Shown piece by piece: positions 6,446 through 13,928 of a DNA stretch of 20,333 bases. The DNA lies in assembly GCA_035319765.1 (NCBI GenBank), contig DATHCB010000016.1:1-20333 (forward strand). Direction: 5' to 3'. The position numbers and the translations under genes were made by a program. The notes under the pieces were generated by a model, which searched no databases, was not told the origin of the DNA, and worked only from the letters and a program-made list of their open reading frames with translations. The stretch's first letter is position 1; every line of letters begins with the position of its first letter. Origin of the DNA: DATHCB01 sp035319765 (GTDB lineage Archaea > Thermoproteota > Bathyarchaeia > Bathyarchaeales > SOJC01).

Positions 6446-6604
6446 ATGGCAATAAATGAAAAAAAGAAAGAAAATACAGAATTGGAGAAAAAAAATGCGG
6501 AAAGAACAAGATTGAGTATGGCTGCTAAATCGGAAAGAGTTAGAAGGAAAATAGAAGGAAGAAATAGAAGAAATAAAGAAAGAAAAAGATATAGCAGAAT
6601 ATAG
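6446..6604 (+). CDS. Small Lys/Arg/Glu-rich protein, perhaps frameshifted
   Basis: 52 residues from ATG 6446 with GGAGG (6431-6435) ten bases upstream. It is preceded by a tiny ORF (6413-6442) that has its own AGGAG and stops three bases before this start. The first 40 residues (NEKKKENTELEKKNAERTRL...SERVRRKIE) look like a charged helix. After that the frame turns into an Arg-rich run and stops, while the +1 frame continues as EEIEEIKKEKDIAEYRRDEA up to 6674. The helix-like pattern seems to jump frames near 6550, so the gene may be broken or contain a sequencing error. Confidence 0.4.
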   Translation: MAINEKKKENTELEKKNAERTRLSMAAKSERVRRKIEGRNRRNKERKRYSRI

Positions 6605-6835
6605 AAGAGATGAAGCACGAGTAATATCACTCAAGGAATCATCGTCATCGCAAGCAGTACTCTGGGCCCGTTAGCGCGAGTAGCGATGCGTGATTACGTG
6701 TGGATAACCTTGTCTAAATTCATGAGGAGCTGCTTATACTGATCACTAGTTATTTGTGCCTAAATACTAATGCTGTGTCATTTCCTCAATTGGCTCGACG
6801 AATTGTAACAAAGGATTATTTTAGCGGTGAGAAGA

Positions 6836-7063
6836 ATGGAGTTGAAGGTTGGAGACAGTTTCAAATGCCCTAAAGGTCATGAAGCCACAATAGTGTGGAT
6901 CCACAAAGATGAGAAGGTTGTAGCGGTTACGTGCCCTCAAAAGCACTTGGGAAAGGTACGGAAGGTGGCCGATCACACAAAACCTACGTTGCGATATAGA
7001 CATCAACCCAGGACGGAAGAACAAACCTATCTTAAGAACTTGGTTTTCCTCATCGAAATTTAG
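6836..7063 (+). CDS. Small CPxGH...CPxxH protein, possible zinc-binding
   Basis: 75 residues. ATG 6836 is preferred because GGTGAG lies six bases upstream; GTG 6827 would include the ribosome binding site. The core is KCPKGHEATIVWIHKDEKVV followed by TCPQKHLGKVRKVADHT: two Cys-Pro-x-x-His knuckles about 20 residues apart, suggesting a C2H2-type zinc ribbon. No family name recognised. It converges on tbp, with a 130-base spacer that carries two copies of the G/C motif. Confidence 0.6.
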   Translation: MELKVGDSFKCPKGHEATIVWIHKDEKVVAVTCPQKHLGKVRKVADHTKPTLRYRHQPRTEEQTYLKNLVFLIEI

Positions 7064-7078
7064 CAGGGCAACGTCCTA

Positions 7079-7143
7079 GTGCGCGCTACCGCAGTTTTTG
7101 TAACTCGGAAATTGCGGGCTAGGATACATTCGTGCGCGCTACT
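7079..7143. repeat. Two direct copies of GTGCGCGCTAC
   Basis: GTGCGCGCTAC at 7079-7089 and again at 7132-7142, 53 bases apart, in the spacer between convergent genes, so not an obvious promoter. Between them CCGCA (7089-7093) and TGCGG (7113-7117) could form a small hairpin. Confidence 0.7.
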
Positions 7144-7193
7144 ACGATGATGAATGTACAAACGAAGACGATTGGGTATTAACGCAAAAAGTC

Positions 7194-7754
7194 TTATTCG
7201 TAGAATATGAGGTTTTGTTCCTCTAAGCTTGTGTGAAGCTTGCGCACTGCGGCATGAACGTCCTGTTCTTTTCTTGCTCCGGTGCAGACTAGTTTTCCAG
7301 TTGCAAATAGTAGAATAACGACTCTTGGCTCGTTCATTCTATAGATCAATCCTGGGAACTGCTCTGGTTCGTACATGGTTTTTCTAAGCTTGCTCCCTGC
7401 CTGTTCCAAGTCTATCTTCCCGCCTAGGCTTGCGGAGGCAACGATGTTTTGAATCTTTAACTCCGGCTTGCTGATTATGATTATTCCACCGTCTTTCAAC
7501 TCTTTAACGACGTTCATGACAGCCCTGCGGGCTTCCTTTTCCGATTTTGCTCCCGTGCAGACCATTTTTCCAGAATGGAAAATCAGCGTGGCCGTCTTCG
7601 GTCTCTTAAGCCTAAACACTAACCCGGGAAACTGTTCTGGACGATACTGAGCCCCCGGATAACCCTTCACAACGGCTTTTAAGTCAACCTTCTGATTTAA
7701 AGTGGCAACGGCAACAACGTTTTCAATGTTTATTATGGCTTTACTCTTCGGCAT
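7194..7754 (-). CDS. tbp: TATA-box-binding protein
   Basis: 186 residues, the usual archaeal length, made of two direct repeats. RPEQFPGLVFRL (38-49) pairs with EPEQFPGLIYRM (129-140), and SGKMVCTGAK (61-70) pairs with TGKLVCTGAR (152-161). TBP binds the promoter TATA box and recruits TFB and RNA polymerase. N-terminus MPKSKAIINIENVVAVATLN is typical. The gene is alone, with its own TATA box. No acidic tail as seen in some euryarchaea. Very secure. Confidence 0.97.
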   Translation of the reverse strand: MPKSKAIINIENVVAVATLNQKVDLKAVVKGYPGAQYRPEQFPGLVFRLKRPKTATLIFHSGKMVCTGAKSEKEARRAVMNVVKELKDGGIIIISKPELKIQNIVASASLGGKIDLEQAGSKLRKTMYEPEQFPGLIYRMNEPRVVILLFATGKLVCTGARKEQDVHAAVRKLHTSLEEQNLIFYE

Positions 7755-7786
7755 TAAAAAACCACTTCCTATAGTGTAGCGGACGC

Positions 7787-7804
7787 TTATATACCATTTA
7801 TAAA
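7787..7804 (-). promoter_or_regulatory. Two overlapping TATA candidates for tbp
   Basis: On the minus strand TATATAAG (7794-7787) lies about 33 bases before the tbp ATG, which fits a short leader. TTTATAAATG (about 7804-7795) just upstream is a second candidate. The paired boxes could allow TBP to repress its own gene, but that is only inference. Confidence 0.5.
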
Positions 7805-7960
7805 AGCCTTAGTGCACACCAGACTTGAAAAGACGGAACTCACTGAGTAAAACACTAAACTGCCAACCACATAGTCGTCTGAAGACTTTCATGTGCCTGA
7901 AGGGATCAAAAAGGTTGGCTAGAGAGAGGCGTGAATTGATTTTATCTGTCGCTTACGGGA

Positions 7961-10129
7961 TTAAACTACAAGAGGCATAGGCTTCTGTAGCCTTCGAACC
8001 TGCTTCATGAAGCTCCTGTACCAGTTCTCAATTTCTGGCGATATGCTTGGCTGGACCTCCTCCATAGCTTTCTCAAAATCGTTGAAGGTAACCTCTTTTG
8101 CGTTGATGCCTCTTCTCAAAGCGTTCATGGCGGCCTCTCTGCACACGGATGATATATCGGCGCCGGAGTAACCTTTCGTCATGCGATGCTCCTTGATGTC
8201 CACATCATTTGATAGTGGCATGTTCTTCGTGTCAATCTTAAAGATTTCAAGCCTAGCAGCTTCGTCAGGTTCTGGAACATAGATCAGCCGATCAAATCTG
8301 CCTGGCCTCAATACAGCTGGGTCGACGATGTCGGGCCTATTTGTTGCAGCTATAACTATGATGTTTTCTAAAGGTATTATTCCATCCATTTCTGTTAAAA
8401 GCTGGCTGATGACGCGTTCAGTTACGCCGCTGTCGCCATAACCCAGCTCCCTCCTTGGAACAAGAGAGTCAACCTCATCGAAGAATATGACGGCGGGCGA
8501 AGCCATTCTAGCCTTCCTGAAGACCTCTCGAATAGCCCTCTCAGACTCGCCAACCCACTTAGAGAAGACCTCCGACCCCTTAATCGAGATGAAGTTTGCC
8601 TCGCTCTCGGTTGCAACAGCCCTGACTAGCATCGTCTTCCCACAGCCGGACGGGCCTATTAACAGTACACCTTTGGGCGGCTGAGTCCCTAGTCTCTTGA
8701 AGACTTCAGGATTCTTCAGCGGCCACTCGACAGCCTCCTTTAACTCCTCTTTAGCCCCCTCCAAGCCTCCCACTTCATTCCAATGAACAACTGGGACTTC
8801 CACAGCGACCTCTCGCATAGCTGTTGGCGTAATCTCCTTGAAGGCGTTCATGAAATCAACCGTCCGAACTTCCATCTTCTCCAGGATGCTGGGTGGTATT
8901 CGCTCTTCCTCCAGATTTATCTCGGGAAGATACCTACGTAGAGCTTTCATAGCTGTCTCTCTACACAGGGCGGCCAAGTCGGCACCAGTGTAACCGTGCG
9001 TCCGCTCAGCAAGCACCTCTAAGTCAACATCACCGGCTAAGGGCATACCTCGGATATGAATCAACAATATTTCATGACGTCCCTGCTTGTTCGGGATCCC
9101 TATCTCTATCTCGCGGTCAAACCTCCCGGGCCTCCTGAGAGCTGGATCTAAGGCATCCGGCCTGTTTGTTGCACCTATTACTATGACATTTCCTCTGCCA
9201 GACAATCCGTCCATAAGAGCTAGAAGCTGGGCGACAACCCTTCTCTCCACTTCCCCTGCAACTTCCTCACGTTTGGGCGCTATGGAGTCCAGTTCGTCTA
9301 TGAGTATGATGCTCGGAGCGTTCTTTTGAGCATGTTGAAATATCTCTCGGAGCCTCGCCTCAGATTCTCCGTAAAACTTGCTCATTATTTCTGGGCCATT
9401 TATCGACAAGAAGTTTGCGTCTGACTCATTCGCTACTGCTCTGGCTAGGAGTGTCTTTCCGCAGCCGGGTGGACCGAGCAGTAGAACCCCTTTTGGAGGA
9501 TCTATTCCAAGCCTCTGGAAAATCTCGGGATGCCGCATTGGGAATTCAACAATCTCCCTTATCCTTTGAACCGTCTCCTCCAAGCCTCCTATGTCCTCAT
9601 AGGTGGTACGTGGTACACTCTTAGCTTCCGCAACAGGTTCAGTCAATGTCTGCAATTTAGTGTCGTGAGTCATCTTGACTATTCCCTGGGGCTGCGTCTT
9701 GGCGACAGTGAACTGAACAGAATGACCAAGCATCATAACGAGCGTCGTGTCTCCCTCAACGAACGTCCTATCAATGAGTCTGTTCTTCACGAAATTTGCA
9801 AAGTCTTCGTCAAAGTTCAATCGTATACCCACTGGAGCAAGCGCTATGCTCATAGCATTTTTAACTTCAGCCTTGCGAACTACAACGTACTCGTTTATTG
9901 ATACGCCAGCATTTTTGCGTAAGAACCCGTCGATTCGCATAATGCTTGGATCCTGGTCTTCAGAGCACGCTGGCCAAGCGATCGCCGACGTCTTTTTCTT
10001 CCCAAGAATCTCTATTACGTCTCCAGATGAAACCCCTAACTTTTGCATTGTTCTCAGGTCTGTTCTAGCGATTCCTCTTCCCACATCACTCTGCCTGGAA
10101 TCCAGAACTCTAAGCTGAACTTCGCTCAA
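7961..10129 (-). CDS. cdc48: AAA+ ATPase of the VCP/Cdc48 (VAT) family
   Basis: 722 residues from TTG; the frame is closed by TGA just upstream, and VQLRVLDSRQSDVGRGIAR is the usual N-terminus. N domain about 1-170, D1 about 175-400, D2 about 445-690. D1 has Walker A GPPGCGKT (219-226), Walker B ILIDE (275-279), pore loop KFYG (251-254) and arginine finger region RRPGRFDR (332-339). D2 has GPSGCGKT (492-499), VIFFDE (547-552), KWVG (524-527) and LRPGRFDR (607-614). All active-site residues are present. It unfolds proteins, often for proteasomal degradation. The C-terminus PMPLVV lacks the HbYX motif (hydrophobic-Tyr-any) that many partner ATPases use to dock on the 20S proteasome. Third gene of an operon with alba. 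Confidence 0.97.
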   Translation of the reverse strand: MSEVQLRVLDSRQSDVGRGIARTDLRTMQKLGVSSGDVIEILGKKKTSAIAWPACSEDQDPSIMRIDGFLRKNAGVSINEYVVVRKAEVKNAMSIALAPVGIRLNFDEDFANFVKNRLIDRTFVEGDTTLVMMLGHSVQFTVAKTQPQGIVKMTHDTKLQTLTEPVAEAKSVPRTTYEDIGGLEETVQRIREIVEFPMRHPEIFQRLGIDPPKGVLLLGPPGCGKTLLARAVANESDANFLSINGPEIMSKFYGESEARLREIFQHAQKNAPSIILIDELDSIAPKREEVAGEVERRVVAQLLALMDGLSGRGNVIVIGATNRPDALDPALRRPGRFDREIEIGIPNKQGRHEILLIHIRGMPLAGDVDLEVLAERTHGYTGADLAALCRETAMKALRRYLPEINLEEERIPPSILEKMEVRTVDFMNAFKEITPTAMREVAVEVPVVHWNEVGGLEGAKEELKEAVEWPLKNPEVFKRLGTQPPKGVLLIGPSGCGKTMLVRAVATESEANFISIKGSEVFSKWVGESERAIREVFRKARMASPAVIFFDEVDSLVPRRELGYGDSGVTERVISQLLTEMDGIIPLENIIVIAATNRPDIVDPAVLRPGRFDRLIYVPEPDEAARLEIFKIDTKNMPLSNDVDIKEHRMTKGYSGADISSVCREAAMNALRRGINAKEVTFNDFEKAMEEVQPSISPEIENWYRSFMKQVRRLQKPMPLVV

Positions 10130-10141
10130 TCTTCAACGCCA

Positions 10142-10480
10142 CTAAATATATTTCTGATCGAAGCGCGCGGTGAACTCTTTGAGTAGGTTGGTTTTTGCAA
10201 GGATGTGTACGGGTATGGGAAATTGTGCGATTATTTTTTGAGTGTCTGTTATGAGAAAGACTGCGTGATTCTGTGTCTTCATGCGGCATTCGATCGATAG
10301 TTCTTCACACGCAGCTTTGTCATGCTGAAAAGCGTTGAGAAAACTGCTGAAAAACTTGCTTGAATTGATTTGGTGTTTTGCTGAAATGCTAGCAAGATAC
10401 TCGAAGAGCCGTATGCCATCGTGCGAGTAGAGTCTGCCCGGTGGGCGGCCTCGCATGGTAGTCCATGTTCTGCTTCGCAT
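10142..10480 (-). CDS. Unknown protein with AT-hook-like N-terminus, between alba and cdc48
   Basis: 112 residues from ATG 10480, 12 bases after the alba stop; ATG 10456 is an alternative. The N-terminus contains MRGRPPGRLY, whose RGRP core is the AT-hook minor-groove motif. A helical middle (LFEYLASISAKHQINSSKFF) and a beta-rich end (NHAVFLITDTQKIIAQFPIP) follow. I do not recognise the family. The position, 12 bases before cdc48 and directly after the chromatin gene, suggests a DNA- or chromatin-related role; inference only. A GCGCGC motif occurs in its last codons. Confidence 0.65.
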   Translation of the reverse strand: MRSRTWTTMRGRPPGRLYSHDGIRLFEYLASISAKHQINSSKFFSSFLNAFQHDKAACEELSIECRMKTQNHAVFLITDTQKIIAQFPIPVHILAKTNLLKEFTARFDQKYI

Positions 10481-10492
10481 TCTACTTGTTTC

Positions 10493-10780
10493 CTACGGTA
10501 TTACTAAAGTGACTTCCATCATTGAAACGTTCCGTGGTCTGGTTTCGCCTTCTCTTGGTGGCATTTCTTCTGTTCCTATGGTGATTTTGCCTATGCTCAG
10601 GTCTTTCATGAATCTGTGTCTGGTTATCTCGACGGCGTCGACGGCTGTTGATATTGCTTGTCCTCTCGCCTTCAAAGTGATTTCTTTAGTGTTGGAGCCG
10701 CTGAAACCTGTAATAATCGCCAAAGCGTAGCTCATCGGGGGCTTTCTGCCTACGAATATGACGTTTGGTTCTCTAGACAA
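10493..10780 (-). CDS. albA: Chromatin protein Alba
   Basis: 95 residues from TTG with GAGG upstream. VIFVGRKPPMSYALAIITG matches the Alba N-terminal strand-helix, and ITLKARGQAISTAVDAVEIT is the diagnostic DNA/RNA-binding helix. The expected acetylated Lys region is at RKP (12-14). Alba dimers coat DNA and RNA and are regulated by acetylation and methylation in TACK archaea. First gene of the operon alba, AT-hook-like protein, cdc48. An unusual insertion GEEMPP-like (TEEMPPREGETRPRN) lies in the beta-hairpin arm. Confidence 0.93.
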   Translation of the reverse strand: MSREPNVIFVGRKPPMSYALAIITGFSGSNTKEITLKARGQAISTAVDAVEITRHRFMKDLSIGKITIGTEEMPPREGETRPRNVSMMEVTLVIP

Positions 10781-11060
10781 AATTTGACTTCCTCATTGTA
10801 CTTGTTGACACACACAATAGCCGTGCCTCACTCTTAAACACTATTAACATTCTCTAATAACTCCCACGCACGCACACTGTATGCTTATCATGGAAGCCAT
10901 GTGACCTGGCGATCCAGCTTCTCACGCAACATGCAGTTCTAATCTAATAACAGACGCATCCTCGTATCAAGTATTTTTAAGGAGCATGCTTGACTATCAA
11001 CACGTTTATTAATAGCGCTACAGTCTTGACCTAAAAGCGCTAATTTTGGAGGGCAACACT

Positions 11061-11141
11061 ATGAGCGAAAAGGAAAAAGATGACGAAGAGGAGCCAGAGG
11101 AAGAAGATGAGGAAGGGGAACTAGAGGAAGAAGATTGGTAG
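11061..11141 (+). CDS. 26-residue extremely acidic peptide
   Basis: MSEKEKDDEEEPEEEDEEGE plus LEEEDW. Eighteen or so of 26 residues are Glu/Asp and it ends in Asp-Trp. Ribosome binding site TGGAGGG at 11047-11053 and a TATTTTTAAG box at about 10972. The leader contains a pair of TAGCGCTA-like sites. Similar to the acidic E-W peptide at 5112. Possibly a histone-mimic or RNA-polymerase-associated tail peptide, but this is speculation. Confidence 0.5.
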   Translation: MSEKEKDDEEEPEEEDEEGELEEEDW

Positions 11142-11236
11142 GGGCATTAAGTGTGGACCAAGCTCTACAGAGCCCTATAGACGCGGAAACGACGCCTTGT
11201 TTTTAATCCAAAACCTTTGAAGGAGGTGACAGACAA

Positions 11237-11371
11237 ATGGCCAAGTGTCCGACCTGTGGAAAAGAAGTTAAAACGCCGATAAAAGAGTGGGATATGGGCA
11301 GGAACAAGATACGTGTTAAGCAGTACGAGTGTTGCGGGAAAAGGTTCCGTGAATACGGAAAGAAGGTTTAG
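11237..11371 (+). CDS. 44-residue zinc-ribbon protein
   Basis: MAKCPTCGKEVKTPIKEWDM, then a basic stretch and YECCGKRFREYGKKV. A strong AAGGAGGTGAC lies just upstream. The first knuckle is CPTC (C4, C7). The second is compressed to adjacent CC (C32, C33) before GKRFREY, where CxxC would be usual. It resembles small conserved archaeal zinc ribbons with KFREY endings. Function unknown. Confidence 0.65.
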   Translation: MAKCPTCGKEVKTPIKEWDMGRNKIRVKQYECCGKRFREYGKKV

Positions 11372-11601
11372 TAGCTAAACTGTCAGCCGTCACCGCAATC
11401 ATCAACCCGCTTCACTGTCGCGTGCAAGCTATTGAGTCGGGTCGCTAGTTCGATTCCCATTTTGGCCGTGCACGTTGACTCATCGCATCCGAAAAACTCC
11501 GGACAACATTTTCCTCTTCAAGAAATCACTAATTGATCGTTAGAAATCATTTTTGGGCGGATTTTGGATGACGTGTCAAGATGACGGTTGCATAAGAAAT
11601 C

Positions 11602-11609
11602 ATATAAGT
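11602..11609 (+). promoter_or_regulatory. TATA box for the basic peptide at 11645
   Basis: ATATAAGT, 43 bases before the GTG, with GAGGT (11633-11637) between. The TATA box, ribosome binding site and start are all at normal archaeal distances. Confidence 0.5.
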
Positions 11610-11644
11610 AGAAATCGCTTAATTGTAGATTTGAGGTTGCAGTT

Positions 11645-11701
11645 GTGTCGAAAAGTCCAGCCGGGAAGAAGAAAAAAATAAGTAAAAAGAAAACTAAATA
11701 G
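11645..11701 (+). CDS. 18-residue lysine-rich peptide
   Basis: MSKSPAGKKKKISKKKTK from GTG 11645. It has a TATA box and GAGGT at proper spacing, which makes it more credible than its size suggests. Ten of 18 residues are Lys, in the manner of a histone tail or a ribosome-associated basic peptide. Function unknown. Confidence 0.4.
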   Translation: MSKSPAGKKKKISKKKTK

Positions 11702-12007
11702 AAAGATAACAACGATAGGTTAATCTCCCATTTTTCTCAATTTTCTGTCCATCCCTGCATTGAAGTAGGCGATACTTTGGTGCGCGCTGGCTCTTTTGAT
11801 GAAGCTTAATGATCGACGATACAAGGGGCGTCTCAACAATAGAGATTACCTTAACCAAAGAAGCTCAGCAAAAAAGAAGCCCCGAAAGCAACGCTGGAAA
11901 TCAAGCACATACGATTTGAGCACCCAAAGAAACAGTATAAAATGCGGAACACTTAAAGCTTCAAAGTGCGCATTGTCATTACAAATACGAAAGGAGAAAG
12001 ACGCCTC
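11702..12007. other. Spacer before the TRAM gene
   Basis: T-rich CCATTTTTCTCAATTTTCTG (11728 onward) may end the previous transcript. GTGCGCGCTGG (11780-11790) is a copy of the G/C motif. TATAAAAT at 11936-11943 is the probable promoter of the TRAM gene. The frame 11796-12011 is open, but it runs into the TRAM start, lacks a ribosome binding site and does not look like a protein. Confidence 0.45.
11936..11943 (+). promoter_or_regulatory. TATA box of the TRAM gene
   Basis: TATAAAAT, 65 bases before the ATG, placing the transcript start near 11965. Confidence 0.5.
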
Positions 12008-12235
12008 ATGAGTTATGAGAGAAGACGCAGTTATGGTGGGAGCGTTAAGCCTTGCCCGGTAGAGATGGGAAAAGAATACGAAGTGGACATAACAGAGACG
12101 AGCCGCCAAGGGGAAGGCATAGCTAGAATCCAAGGCTTCGTAATATTCGTTCCCAACGCAAAACCTAAAGACCACGTGAAAATAAAGATCACCAGGACAA
12201 GCCAAAGATTCGCAACCGCCGAAATAGTCAAATAA
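12008..12235 (+). CDS. TRAM-domain RNA-binding protein
   Basis: 75 residues. ATG 12008 is chosen because homologues begin MSY followed by a Arg/Gly-rich leader (here MSYERRRSYGGSVKPCPVEM), with AGGAG upstream. The TRAM beta-barrel is complete: GKEYEVDITETSRQGEGIAR, then GFVIFVPNAKPKDHVKIKI and FATAEIV. TRAM-only proteins are common small RNA-binding proteins in archaea and have been proposed to act as RNA chaperones, for example in cold response (family knowledge). Confidence 0.9.
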   Translation: MSYERRRSYGGSVKPCPVEMGKEYEVDITETSRQGEGIARIQGFVIFVPNAKPKDHVKIKITRTSQRFATAEIVK

Positions 12236-12478
12236 ACCTTCAATGTTTCTTCCACATCGACCCTCCTAGTTTAACCTCTTAGAACTCTGATAGCCTCGCC
12301 AAATGCCTTCCAATCATTATTATTTTCTAGCCATGCTAAAAGCAAGCGCGTGCTCGTACACAGGATCTCTTAATTAATAGCCTCTGCGTTCTTTGATGAA
12401 GGTACAACATAAAAATAGAATGGCTCAGCAGTGTTTGGCAAATGCAGGGGATGAACCAATTCCCGAACATCTCAACGC

Positions 12479-12988
12479 TCACAGAACTTTTATCTCTTCA
12501 ATTTTTCGAGTTAAGATCTCAACAATCCAGTCGTTGCTAACGCGCAGCATTGGTTTGTTACAGGCTGGACATTTAAAGAGAAGCTCAAACGCATCCTCGA
12601 ACGGAAATCGCTTGCAGCCCGGCGTTTGGCAGGTGTAAAACTCGTGGCTTTTCTCAAACTCAAGCCGAGTTTCTAGTTTTTCTAGAATATGTCGTTTTTG
12701 GCTTACGATAAAGCCTTCTAGCTGGTCGGGCTGAAGTCTCCAGTTGAAGATAAACCAGCCTGTTTCTTTGTCGCGGTGTTGCCTGAGTGCCAAGAGGGAA
12801 TGGTCGTAGAGTCTGTAGAGAGTCTTACGAACTATCTTGAGTTGCATTTTGGTTTTATCCGCTATCTCATTATCCGTAATCTCGTGAGCCTCTCTAAGAA
12901 CCTCAACTACTCTAACAGCGTCCTCGCCGAACAATGCAGCCACCTTCTTTAGCGTCTCGTTATCCACAAAAAACAGTTTTGAAAACAC
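12479..12988 (-). CDS. tfe: Transcription initiation factor TFE (alpha subunit)
   Basis: 169 residues, typical length. Winged helix about 10-85 (TDNEIADKTKMQLKIVRKTLYRLYDHSLL), coiled linker 90-115, zinc ribbon with C120, C125, C140, C143, and a helical C-terminus. TFE stabilises the open promoter complex with TBP and TFB. The first Cys pair is spaced C-x4-C rather than C-x2-C. The GTG start at 12988 shares its G with GGAGG, and no start lies at normal distance from that site, so the true start is uncertain (GTG at residue 8 is possible). TATA GATATAAG lies at about 13077-13084 on the minus strand. Confidence 0.93.
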   Translation of the reverse strand: MFSKLFFVDNETLKKVAALFGEDAVRVVEVLREAHEITDNEIADKTKMQLKIVRKTLYRLYDHSLLALRQHRDKETGWFIFNWRLQPDQLEGFIVSQKRHILEKLETRLEFEKSHEFYTCQTPGCKRFPFEDAFELLFKCPACNKPMLRVSNDWIVEILTRKIEEIKVL

Positions 12989-13254
12989 CTCCGCTTAGGC
13001 AACTCGCAGACGAGCTCCGCCCGAAGAGAATGCTAGGAATACCACTCTCGAATTCCCATTGCTAACCATTGCTTCCCTTATATCACCCAAACAAAATTTA
13101 GATTCTTCAAGCCCATTTTTTTTAAGCTCTTTTGTTCCCTTATTTAGTAGCGCTCAAGGCGATTAACCCTTTCCATCCTAAGAAAGCTATAAAATTCGCC
13201 CGCATTAAGAACCCTTCCAAGTCTTATTCTTCCCATCTGGAAGGCATACTTGCA

Positions 13255-13494
13255 CTATTTTGATTCATCTATAACTAGCATCGTTAACGTTGACCTAACT
13301 TTGTCTATCCTTCTCATACGCCAAGTTACAATTTCTTTGAGCTTATCCATCGAGGTTGCTCTAACCTTTACGATCACGTCGTAGACTCCATATACTGCGA
13401 AGACCTCGTCCACTCCCTCGAGTTTCTTCAAAAACTTCAACACGTCGGCCTCGAAACCCGTTTCAGTGTTTATCAAAACATATGCTACTGCCAT
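13255..13494 (-). CDS. Stand-alone AsnC/Lrp ligand-binding domain
   Basis: 79 residues, a complete RAM domain without the DNA-binding helix-turn-helix: AYVLINTETGFEADVLKFL, VDEVFAVYGVYDVIVKVRA (the effector-site glycine-tyr-asp loop) and VRSTLTMLVID. Such single-domain proteins form rings and bind amino acids, modulating full-length Lrp regulators. It is monocistronic, with a clear TATA box preceded by the G/C motif. Confidence 0.9.
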   Translation of the reverse strand: MAVAYVLINTETGFEADVLKFLKKLEGVDEVFAVYGVYDVIVKVRATSMDKLKEIVTWRMRRIDKVRSTLTMLVIDESK

Positions 13495-13525
13495 CTAGTC
13501 TCATCATGTATTGTTGCTTCGCAGC

Positions 13526-13546
13526 TTAAATATCTTAGCGCGCGCT
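13526..13546 (-). promoter_or_regulatory. AsnC-domain promoter with G/C motif at the BRE position
   Basis: On the minus strand AGCGCGCGCT (13546-13537) is followed two bases later by GATATTTAA (13534-13526). The motif thus occupies the place where TFB contacts the BRE, and the box lies about 35 bases before the ATG at 13494. Confidence 0.55.
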
Positions 13547-13587
13547 TCATCACATAACGAAGAGAATCAAAAAAGAAGAGGCAAGAC

Positions 13588-13599
13588 TAGCGCGCGCGA
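13588..13599. repeat. Dispersed G/C motif
   Basis: TAGCGCGCGCGA, identical to the copy at 6274-6285. Confidence 0.7.
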
Positions 13600-13633
13600 T
13601 TTCAAGAGAAAAATTATTGAACACGCCAATTGC

Positions 13634-13722
13634 CTATGGTGCGCAGAGCAAAAGGGATGAAAGGAAACTGTCGCGCCATTCCCGCCACATACAGTGGAGG
13701 ACTTTTTCTCCCCGCACCATAG
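13634..13722. repeat. 10-bp perfect inverted repeat closing an 89-base unit
   Basis: CTATGGTGCG (13634-13643) and CGCACCATAG (13713-13722) are exact complements. Inside are ACTGT/ACAGT (about 13670-13695) and GGAG/CTCC arms, so the whole could fold as a multi-branched RNA, or be a miniature element with terminal repeats. A 28-codon ORF on the plus strand lies inside but lacks a ribosome binding site. Confidence 0.55.
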
Positions 13723-13793
13723 CTATTTATGGATAATGTCTGTATAAAAGGTGAGCGCATTTTTGCTACACAAGGTTTTATGTTAGCGCTGAA

Positions 13794-13823
13794 TGCGCGC
13801 GCTAATTGGTAGCATATATAAAG
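13794..13823 (+). promoter_or_regulatory. G/C motif plus TATA box upstream of 13929
   Basis: TGCGCGCGCTAA (13794-13805), then TATATAAAG ten bases later (13815-13823). This gives a leader of about 85 bases to ATG 13929. A second weaker box ACATATATGG (13871 onward) would give a shorter one. Confidence 0.5.
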
Positions 13824-13928
13824 CATATGCACACACACAATTTTCGCCAGGGCGTTAGCTGTAGAGAAGCTACATATATGGTTGAAGGGTAAAGATAAAC
13901 GCTTGGAAAGCCCTTGGTGATGCGGGCT

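Larger units (their letters stand above)
13495..13928. other. Long spacer with three G/C motifs, several TATA boxes and a hairpin
   Basis: No convincing gene. On the minus strand are the promoter of the AsnC-domain gene (ATATTTAA, 13526-13533) and a G/C motif. On the plus strand are a second G/C motif (13588-13599), a 10-bp inverted repeat (13634-13722), TATAAAAG (13743-13750), a third G/C motif (13794-13804), and TATATAAAG (13815-13823) for the gene at 13929. Confidence 0.6.

Noticed and set aside
6302..6634. Hydrophobic minus-strand ORFs of 107-110 residues
   Set aside because: They are the complement of the Lys/Glu-rich plus-strand gene, which has a GGAGG site; the Phe/Ser/Leu content is a by-product.
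7144..7200. C/D box small RNA
   Set aside because: GATGATGA resembles a C box, but no D box (CTGA) lies at suitable distance.
11430..11475. tRNA gene
   Set aside because: GTCGCTAGTTCGATTC looks like a variable loop plus T-loop, but the T-stem does not pair (GCTAG against CCCAT) and no D-arm or acceptor partner is found. At best a relic.
11796..12011. 71-residue basic ORF before the TRAM gene
   Set aside because: No ribosome binding site, contains the TRAM promoter, and overlaps its start.
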